DNA from: a bacterium
GTDB taxonomy: Bacteria > UBA10199 > JACPAL01 > GCA-016699445
NCBI GenBank assembly: GCA_035454885.1
Contig: DATIGE010000017.1
Coordinates: forward strand, 1 to 52,316
DNA length: 52,316 bases
Reading direction: 5' to 3'
The notes beneath the pieces were generated by a model. That model was not told the origin of the DNA. It did not search any database and was given only the letters and a program-made list of their open reading frames with translations. The number at the start of each line of letters is the position of its first letter. Positions within the stretch are counted from its first letter, which is position 1. This document shows positions 46,848 to 52,316 of this stretch, one piece after another. The position numbers and the translations under genes are program-made.

Positions 46848-47159
46848 ATGGCCAAGAAAATAGCGCCAGTTCATCCTGGAGAGATTCTCTTAGAAGAATT
46901 CATGGAGCCCATGGGTCTCAGTCAGAACCGATTGGGCAATGATCTCGGAGTCCCCCCGCGCCGGATCAACGAGATCATCCACGGTATGAGGAGCATCACG
47001 GCCGATACTGCGATCCGCCTTGCACTCTATTTCTCGATGTCACCGAAGTTCTGGCTCGGGCTCCAGGCGGATTATGACCTTGCCGTTGCAGAGGACCTCT
47101 CCGAGGCGAAGATAAGGCGAAGCGTAAAGGCGTATGACTCTGCGGCGGTCGGAGTATAA
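46848..47159 (+). CDS. higA: HigA antitoxin
   Basis: 103 residues with the HigA signature HPGEILLEEFMEPMGLSQNRLGNDLGVPPRRINEIIHGMRSITADTAIRLALYFSMSPKFWLGLQADYDL. It is an XRE helix-turn-helix protein that binds HigB and represses the operon through the dyad at 46523-46541. AAAAGGAGATTTT precedes the ATG. It ends four bases before the convergent DUF3175 gene. Confidence 0.95.
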   Translation: MAKKIAPVHPGEILLEEFMEPMGLSQNRLGNDLGVPPRRINEIIHGMRSITADTAIRLALYFSMSPKFWLGLQADYDLAVAEDLSEAKIRRSVKAYDSAAVGV

Positions 47160-47163
47160 GAAA

Positions 47164-47448
47164 TCATCTGCGAAACAGCCCCCTCAACTCCTCCTTCGCC
47201 CTCTCCAGCACCTTAAGTCTCTCCTTCGGCAGATTCTCTCCCGCCCGGTTGATGTAGAAATTGAGCATCGACATCGCCGACTGGAGCGGGGTGCCCTTGC
47301 GCCCCGTGCTTTCCTCCGCGGAGCGCTTGAGTGAGGCGGCGATCCGGCGTGGGTCGCTCCACGTAAAAACACCGTCCTCCAAGGCCAGCGCGTGGCTCTC
47401 GCGCGTGACCCGGCCCGACCAGCGGCTTATTTTTTTGGGAAGGCTCAT
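47164..47448 (-). CDS. DUF3175 family protein
   Basis: 94 residues matching DUF3175: RWSGRVTRESHALALEDGVFTWSDPRRIAASLKRSAEESTGRKGTPLQSAMSMLNFYINRAGENLPKERLKVLERAKEELRGLF. Small, basic and helical; role unknown. The ATG overlaps the acyl carrier protein stop by four bases, so it is the last gene of the 2-oxo acid dehydrogenase operon. A decayed copy lies at 46262-46410 beyond the HigBA pair. Confidence 0.9.
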   Translation of the reverse strand: MSLPKKISRWSGRVTRESHALALEDGVFTWSDPRRIAASLKRSAEESTGRKGTPLQSAMSMLNFYINRAGENLPKERLKVLERAKEELRGLFRR

Positions 47449-47708
47449 GACTTTGGCGTTTGGGCGGCCAGATACGCGACGATGTGATCGAGGGTATCGA
47501 GCTTGGCGTAATCCGCCTCAGGGACGTTGATCTTCAGGCCCTCGTAGAGGAGGGTGACGAAGCGCAAGAAATCCACGGAGTCGATCTCCGTCTGCTCGCG
47601 GAGGGGGAGGGCGGGATTCAATGCCTTGGGATCGATCTCGGGGGCGATGTCGCTCAAGTAAGAGAGGACCTTGGCGCGGATCTCATCGGCGGAAAGGTTC
47701 GGGCTCAT
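47445..47708 (-). CDS. Acyl carrier protein
   Basis: 87 residues with the carrier-protein fold. The phosphopantetheine attachment Ser is in EIDSVDFLRFV (usual motif DSLxxxE), with preceding LNPALPLREQTEIDS and following LYEGLKINVPEADYAKLDTLDHIVAYL. It needs a holo-ACP synthase to become active; none is in the window. It overlaps the E2-catalytic gene and the DUF3175 gene by four bases each. An ACP inside a 2-oxo acid dehydrogenase operon is unusual and suggests acyl transfer to ACP. ATG 47708 is used. Confidence 0.88.
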   Translation of the reverse strand: MSPNLSADEIRAKVLSYLSDIAPEIDPKALNPALPLREQTEIDSVDFLRFVTLLYEGLKINVPEADYAKLDTLDHIVAYLAAQTPKS

Positions 47709-48394
47709 CGGCCGGCCTCCAGGTCTTGAGGGAACTGCAGGGCCTTGGCGATGGCGTTCAGGAAGGCCGCGCCCTTGAGGCCGTCCGAGACCCGGTGATC
47801 GGCGGCGAGCGATGCCGAAACGATCCGGCGTGAAACGACTTGGCCCTTCTCCGAGACCGCCGCCTCGCGGATTGTTCCAAAACCCACCAGGGCCACCTGC
47901 GGCGGATAGATGATGCCGAAGACGCGGTCGCATCCCTCGTCGCCCAGGCTCGTCACGGTGATCGTCGGGTCCGTCAGCTCCGAGCCGCGCAGGCGGCCCG
48001 ATCGGACGCGCGTGACCAGGTCCGTGAGTCCCCGCGCGAGATCGGAGAGGGGCTTCGCCTGCACGTCGTGCAGGGCGGGGGCGAGGAGGCCGCCGCCTCG
48101 CAGGGCGATCACGACGCCGGTGTGCACGGCCTCCGCCGGACGGAAGCCGCCATCGACGTAGAGGCCGTTCATCTCGGGGAACTTCACCGCCGCGAGGGCG
48201 ACGGCCTTGAGGAATAAAACGACCGGCAGGAGGCGGTCCGGAGGGGCGCGACGCGCGTTCTCCCGGGCGAGCCAACTCAGGGCCGCGTCCAGGGGGATCT
48301 CCGTCTCGAGATAGTAGTGGGGGATCTCCCGATGCGACTTCTCCATGGCGGCGGCGATGGCCTGACGCATGAAGAGGGCCTTTTCGTCCTTCAC
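47705..48394 (-). CDS. E2 acyltransferase catalytic domain, without lipoyl or binding domain
   Basis: 229 residues, only the catalytic (chloramphenicol-acetyltransferase-like) core of a 2-oxo acid dehydrogenase E2. It starts RQAIAAAMEKSHREIPHYYLETEI, with ITVTSLGDEGCDRVFGIIYPPQVALVGFGTI and the active-site AADHRVSDGLKGAAFL (H-x3-D-G). It transfers the acyl group from lipoyl to a thiol acceptor. GTG 48394 follows GGAGGATGC and overlaps the lipoyl gene stop. The longer frame above is shadow. The peripheral subunit-binding domain is missing. Confidence 0.9.
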   Translation of the reverse strand: MKDEKALFMRQAIAAAMEKSHREIPHYYLETEIPLDAALSWLARENARRAPPDRLLPVVLFLKAVALAAVKFPEMNGLYVDGGFRPAEAVHTGVVIALRGGGLLAPALHDVQAKPLSDLARGLTDLVTRVRSGRLRGSELTDPTITVTSLGDEGCDRVFGIIYPPQVALVGFGTIREAAVSEKGQVVSRRIVSASLAADHRVSDGLKGAAFLNAIAKALQFPQDLEAGR

Positions 48395-48633
48395 GCATCC
48401 TCCAGGATCAGGGCGAGCGTCTTCCCCACGGGGAGCCACTCCTCGCCCGGTTGGACCAGGATCTTGTCGACGACGCCGCTGCGGAAGATCTCGATGTCCA
48501 CCGCGGACTTCCGCGTCTCGATCGTCGCGATGATGTCGCCCTTCGTGACCCGGTCGCCCGCCTTGACCTTCCACTCCACGAGCTTGGCGTCCTGCATGTC
48601 GGCCCCCAGGGACGGCAGCTTGAACTCATACAT
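48391..48633 (-). CDS. Free-standing lipoyl-domain protein
   Basis: 80 residues, a single lipoyl domain: [77 protein letters not shown]. The lipoylated lysine is in ETRKSAVDI (usual ETDKA). As a separate protein it would shuttle between E1 and the separately encoded E2 core. ATG 48633 overlaps the E1-beta stop by 8 bases. Lipoylation enzymes are not in the window. Confidence 0.9.
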   Translation of the reverse strand: MYEFKLPSLGADMQDAKLVEWKVKAGDRVTKGDIIATIETRKSAVDIEIFRSGVVDKILVQPGEEWLPVGKTLALILEDA

Positions 48634-49639
48634 GGCGCAAGACCTTTCTCGCGGCCGCGGTAATCGTTTCCGCCTGGGGGAGGGCCGCGTCTTCCAGGTG
48701 TTTGGCGTAGGGGATGGGGACCTCGACGGTGCAGACACGTTCCACCGGGGCCTTGAGCGTTGCGAAGGCGCCTTCCATCAGGCGGGCGGAGATTTCGGCC
48801 GAGAGGGACCCGCTCCGCCAGCCCTCGTCGACGACGACCGCGCGCCCGGTCTTGCGGACGGTCTTGAGGATCGACTCCGTGTCCAGGGGTCTCAAGACGC
48901 GCAGGTCCAGAACCTCCGCGGCAATCCCGTCCTTTTGAAGCGCGTCGGCCGCCGCGAGGGCCTTGAAGAGCAGGGCGCCGTAGGCGATGAGGCTCACGTC
49001 CTTTCCCTCGCGCCGGACGGCGGCGCCGGTCAAGGGCACCCGCCCCGCGTCCTCGGCGATCGCTCCGGTCATGTTGTAAAGGCTCGCATGCTCGAAGATG
49101 AGCGTCGGATCGGGGTCCAAGAGGGCGGCCCCGAGCATCCCGCGGGCGTCCTCCAGGACGGCGGGGGCGAGGATCTTGAGGCCGGGGATGTGGGCGTACC
49201 AGCCCTCCAGGCTGTGGGAATGCTGGGCGGCGAGCTGGCGTCCCGCGCCGGTCGCCATGCGGATGACGAGGGGCACGCTCAACTGGCCTCCCGACATGTG
49301 GCGGATCGTCGCGGCCACGTTCATGATCTGGTCGAGGCACAGCAGGCTGAAGTTGACCGTCATGACCTCGACGATCGGCCGCATCCCGCCCAGGGCCGCG
49401 CCGATCCCGGCCCCCACGAAGGCCGATTCCGACAGCGGCGTGTCGCGGATCCGCTCCGGCCCGAACTCCTTTAACAATCCCAGGCTGACCGCGTAGCTCC
49501 CGCCGTAGCGGCCCACGTCCTCGCCCATGAGGAAGACGCGCGGGTCGTTTGCGAGCGCCTCCCGATGGGCGGCGCGCAGGGCCTCGCGGTAGGTGGTGGC
49601 CGCCTTCCTAGCCGGTGATGTGGGGCGTGACGACGTCAC
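48626..49639 (-). CDS. 2-oxo acid dehydrogenase E1 component, beta subunit
   Basis: 337 residues of the transketolase-like beta subunit: [68 protein letters not shown] and the C-terminal [23 protein letters not shown]. It contributes to the TPP site and is required for decarboxylation of pyruvate, a branched-chain oxo acid or acetoin. The specific substrate is not readable. Start GTG 49639 with GGAGG 9 bases upstream overlaps E1-alpha by 32 bases. Confidence 0.93.
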   Translation of the reverse strand: MTSSRPTSPARKAATTYREALRAAHREALANDPRVFLMGEDVGRYGGSYAVSLGLLKEFGPERIRDTPLSESAFVGAGIGAALGGMRPIVEVMTVNFSLLCLDQIMNVAATIRHMSGGQLSVPLVIRMATGAGRQLAAQHSHSLEGWYAHIPGLKILAPAVLEDARGMLGAALLDPDPTLIFEHASLYNMTGAIAEDAGRVPLTGAAVRREGKDVSLIAYGALLFKALAAADALQKDGIAAEVLDLRVLRPLDTESILKTVRKTGRAVVVDEGWRSGSLSAEISARLMEGAFATLKAPVERVCTVEVPIPYAKHLEDAALPQAETITAAARKVLRHV

Positions 49640-50579
49640 GGGTCAAATCCTCCAGGGGTTCGAGGGTCCCTTCCTCGGCGTAGCGGACCGAGGCCTCGAC
49701 CTCCGCGTCGATCGCGCGTTTCATCGAGGCGGACAAACCCTCATCGAGCCAGCCCTGGCCCTTGAGAAAGGCCTCGAAGGCCGGCAGGGGGTCCTTCTTC
49801 TTCCACTCCTCGACCTCCTTCCTGTCCCGGTACAGGTCGGGGTCGAACATCGAATGGGAGCGGAACCGGTAGGTGCGGCATTCCAGAAAATACGGGCGGA
49901 CCTCCCCGCGGACGATGCGGATCGCCTTCTCCGCGGCGTCGGCCACGGCGAGGGGGTCCATGCCGTCGACCGTCTCCGCCTCGACGCGGTAACTCCGCGC
50001 CTTGAGCTCCAAGTCGAGCTCCGACTCGGAGCGGGCGATGTGCGTCCCCATCGCGTAGAGGTTGTTCTCGCAGACGAAGAGGACCGGTAGTTTCCAGAGC
50101 GCGGCGAGGTTCATCGACTCGTGGAACTCGCCCTCCGCGACGGCGCCTTCGCCGAAAAAACAGGCGGTCACGTTCTTCCGCCCCTGCATCCGGTCGGCGA
50201 GGGCCAGTCCCACCGAGAGCGGAAGCCCGCCGCCCACGATGGCGTTCCCTCCGTAGAATCGCCGCTGGGCGTCGTAGAGGTGCATCGACCCGCCCCGTCC
50301 CTTGCTGCAGCCCTCGATCTTGCCGAACATCTCGGCCATGACGGCGTCCATGGGCGTCCCGCGCACGAGGATGTGGCCGTGCTCGCGGTACGTGGCGACG
50401 ATCGCGTCCTCGGGCCCGAGGAGGGGGATGACGCCGGAGGCGACGGCCTCTTCGCCTATATAAAGGTGGAGAAAGCCGCGGATCTTGGCCTCCGTGTAGA
50501 GCTCGGCGCAGCGCTCCTCGAAGCGCCGGATGCGGATCATCTGCCGGAGGATGTCCAGGCAGTCCTCGCGCGTCCTCAT
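49608..50579 (-). CDS. 2-oxo acid dehydrogenase E1 component, alpha subunit
   Basis: 323 residues with the TPP-binding signature [33 protein letters not shown] (G-x-G-A ... N-N, here GEGA in place of GDGA) and phosphorylation-loop-like segment [23 protein letters not shown]. The N terminus [36 protein letters not shown] is typical. It forms the decarboxylating E1 with the beta subunit. ATG 50579 overlaps the acyl-CoA synthetase stop by four bases. By gene context it acts on a 2-oxo acid or acetoin. Confidence 0.93.
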   Translation of the reverse strand: MRTREDCLDILRQMIRIRRFEERCAELYTEAKIRGFLHLYIGEEAVASGVIPLLGPEDAIVATYREHGHILVRGTPMDAVMAEMFGKIEGCSKGRGGSMHLYDAQRRFYGGNAIVGGGLPLSVGLALADRMQGRKNVTACFFGEGAVAEGEFHESMNLAALWKLPVLFVCENNLYAMGTHIARSESELDLELKARSYRVEAETVDGMDPLAVADAAEKAIRIVRGEVRPYFLECRTYRFRSHSMFDPDLYRDRKEVEEWKKKDPLPAFEAFLKGQGWLDEGLSASMKRAIDAEVEASVRYAEEGTLEPLEDLTRDVVTPHITG

Positions 50580-52309
50580 GGCGCCTCCTCCAGCGTGGAG
50601 AGATCCCCCTCGGGGAGGCCGAGCTCCCGGGCCTTGAGGAGGCGCCGGAGGATCTTCCCGCTCTTGGTCTTCGGGAGGCCTGTCACGAATTCGATCTCCT
50701 TGGGGGCGACCGCCGGCCCCAGCCTTTGCCGGGCGAATCCCAAAATATCCTTCCGGAGCCCCTCGCTGGGCCCGGCGTCCGCCTTGAGACCGACGAAGGC
50801 CTTCACCGTTTCGCCGATCAGGGGGTCGGGCTTGCCGATGACTGCGGCCTCCGCGACGGACGGGTGTTCCATGAGGGCGCTCTCCACCTCGAAGGGGCCG
50901 ATCAGGTGCCCCGCCGATTTGATGACGTCGTCCGAGCGGCCGACGAACCAATAGTACCCGTCCGCGTCCCGGCGCGCCAGGTCGCCGGTGAAATACCAGC
51001 CGTCGGCGAAGCATTTTTGAAAACGTTCCGTTTCGTTCAGGTAGCCGCGGAACATCGAGGGCCATCCCGCCTTGAGGACGAGCTCGCCCTGAACACCCGG
51101 TTCCTCGAGGACCTCGGCGCGCCCGTCCGCCGTCCGGCGCGCGACGGCGGCGGTGATGCCGGGCAGGGGACGACCCATCGAGCCTGGCCGTATGTCCATC
51201 GAGGCGTAGTTGGCGATCATGATCCCGCCGGTCTCCGTCTGCCACCAGTTGTCGTGGATCGGGAGGCCGAAGGCCGCGACGCCCCAGAGGACGGCCTCGG
51301 GGTTCAAGGGTTCGCCCACGCTCGCGATGAATCTCAGGCGTGAAAGATTCCTTTGCCTCGGCAGGTCCGTCCCGCCGCGCATCATCATGCGGACGGCGGT
51401 GGGGGCCGTGTACCAGACGGTCACGGCCTGTTCCTCGAGGACGCGGTACCAGCGCCCGGCGTCGAACTCGCCCTCGTCCACGACCATCGTCACGCCGTTG
51501 GTGAGCGGCGAGACGATCCCGTACGAGGTCCCGGTGACCCAGCCGGGGTCGGCGGTGCACCAAAAGACGTCGTCGTCGTGAAAATCGAGGGCCAAGAGGC
51601 CCGTCACGTGGTGCGCCACGACCGCCTCGTGCACGTGAACGGCCCCCTTCGGCCGCCCCGTGGTCCCGCTGGTGAAGTGGAGCAGGGCCACGTCCTCCGG
51701 ATTCGTCGGCGGGATCTCGAAGTCCGGGGAAGCGGCCTCCAGGAGCCCGTCCCACGAAGCGCCGGTCAGGATCACCTCGCGAAGCATCGGGAGCTCGGCG
51801 CGGATCGGGGCGACCTTGCGGGCTTGGAAGGCCTCCGTCGTGACCAGGACCTTTCCCTCGCCGAGGGTCAGCCGGGTCTTCAGGGGCTCCGGTCCGAAGG
51901 CCGAGAAGAGGGGACAAAGGACGGAGCCGTTCTTGAGCGTTCCCAACGCCGCGACGAAGAGCTCGGGCGTCCGGCCGAGGAGCGTAAAGACCCGGTCGCC
52001 CCTTCCGACGCCGAGTTTTCTCAGGACGTTGGCGAAGCGGTTGGAGGCCCGGTCGAGGGCCCGGTAGGTCCAGTCCTCGGTGCGGCCGTCCTTTCTGAGG
52101 AATCGAATGGCGGTCTTGTCCGCCTTGGGCCCGCGGGCGTGCCGGACGACCGCCTCGTGGGCGATGTTCAGTCCGCGTCCTCCCGGCAACCCGTCCAGCC
52201 GCCTGCGGGCCTCCTCCCAGGAAAACTCGCGGACGGCCGCCGCATAGGACGTCAGGTTCGGCGGGACGCGAAGGCCATCGGCATTTTTTCGGATCGTCCG
52301 TTCCGCCAT
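50576..52309 (-). CDS. AMP-binding acyl-CoA synthetase, acetyl-CoA synthetase type
   Basis: 577 residues. Motifs: [17 protein letters not shown] (P-loop), [39 protein letters not shown], hinge [20 protein letters not shown] and the acetylatable Lys in [10 protein letters not shown]. It adenylates acetate or another short acid and loads CoA. It is the first gene of a seven-gene operon with a split 2-oxo acid dehydrogenase and an ACP, so it may recycle free acid formed there. Start ATG 52309 is nearly at the window edge, with AGGAG in front. Confidence 0.92.
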   Translation of the reverse strand: MAERTIRKNADGLRVPPNLTSYAAAVREFSWEEARRRLDGLPGGRGLNIAHEAVVRHARGPKADKTAIRFLRKDGRTEDWTYRALDRASNRFANVLRKLGVGRGDRVFTLLGRTPELFVAALGTLKNGSVLCPLFSAFGPEPLKTRLTLGEGKVLVTTEAFQARKVAPIRAELPMLREVILTGASWDGLLEAASPDFEIPPTNPEDVALLHFTSGTTGRPKGAVHVHEAVVAHHVTGLLALDFHDDDVFWCTADPGWVTGTSYGIVSPLTNGVTMVVDEGEFDAGRWYRVLEEQAVTVWYTAPTAVRMMMRGGTDLPRQRNLSRLRFIASVGEPLNPEAVLWGVAAFGLPIHDNWWQTETGGIMIANYASMDIRPGSMGRPLPGITAAVARRTADGRAEVLEEPGVQGELVLKAGWPSMFRGYLNETERFQKCFADGWYFTGDLARRDADGYYWFVGRSDDVIKSAGHLIGPFEVESALMEHPSVAEAAVIGKPDPLIGETVKAFVGLKADAGPSEGLRKDILGFARQRLGPAVAPKEIEFVTGLPKTKSGKILRRLLKARELGLPEGDLSTLEEAP

Positions 52310-52316
52310 CGCTCCT

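Overview
The window looks like the chromosome of a GC-rich, Gram-negative-type bacterium. The order hslU-argB-argD-argF-argG with serA-purA downstream resembles Desulfobacterota (the old Deltaproteobacteria) and related uncultured phyla. That placement is an inference from gene order, because no rRNA, tRNA or other marker is present. Protein-coding density is high and many neighbouring genes overlap by 4 bases (ATGA or GTGA). Several promoters place the -10 box directly in front of the start codon, which suggests that leaderless mRNAs are common.

Layout. (1) 1-9259, plus strand: the end of hslU, then arginine synthesis (argB, argD, argF, argG), a class V aminotransferase, serA and purA, packed as one operon. 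(2) 9237-13116: a TrmJ-type tRNA methyltransferase, a large acyl-CoA synthetase, a glycine-rich RRM protein and a membrane protein. (3) 13117-14021: no credible protein, but DnaA-box-like sites and a roughly 590-base, heavily base-paired RNA element closed by a 13-bp long-range helix and followed by a very strong terminator. This is a candidate large structured ncRNA that I cannot assign to a known class. (4) 14022-31763: stress and redox genes: deaminase, tandem Usp, an AmmeMemoRadiSam-type radical SAM enzyme, an ABC/HlyD export system, a two-subunit NAD-type formate dehydrogenase, Hsp20 with two small basic proteins, a lipase, a DUF6448 protein, and an ECF sigma/anti-sigma pair. (5) 31771-40401: a BrnTA toxin-antitoxin, FtsH, an L,D-transpeptidase with two more tandem Usp proteins, a primary-type sigma factor, CBS and GNAT proteins, and a DUF4126 membrane protein. 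(6) 40620-47159: accessory region, AT-richer from about 41200 to 43450, with an ORF6N protein, an HNH nuclease cassette, two HigBA-type toxin-antitoxin pairs, a DUF302 protein, a dipeptidase and decayed gene copies. (7) 47164-52309, minus strand: a tight operon of acyl-CoA synthetase, 2-oxo acid dehydrogenase E1 alpha and beta, a free lipoyl domain, a free E2 catalytic domain, an acyl carrier protein and a DUF3175 protein.

The main systems-level observation is a shared promoter architecture. Eight transcription units carry a 14-bp dyad of the form ATGAY-N4-NTCAT, centred about 41.5 bases upstream of the predicted start and followed, usually after 22 bases, by a -10 box. They are the radical SAM-Usp-deaminase operon, a small basic protein, formate dehydrogenase, the small basic proteins plus Hsp20, ftsH, Usp-Usp-L,D-transpeptidase, GNAT-CBS, and DUF302. 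This is the geometry of class II activation by an FNR/CRP-family dimer. It predicts one regulon, probably for low oxygen, redox or energy stress. The regulator is not in the window.

Two decay scars also stand out: a 17-codon DUF302 remnant that keeps this promoter and now leads into the GNAT-CBS genes, and a frameshifted DUF3175 copy on the other side of a HigBA module.
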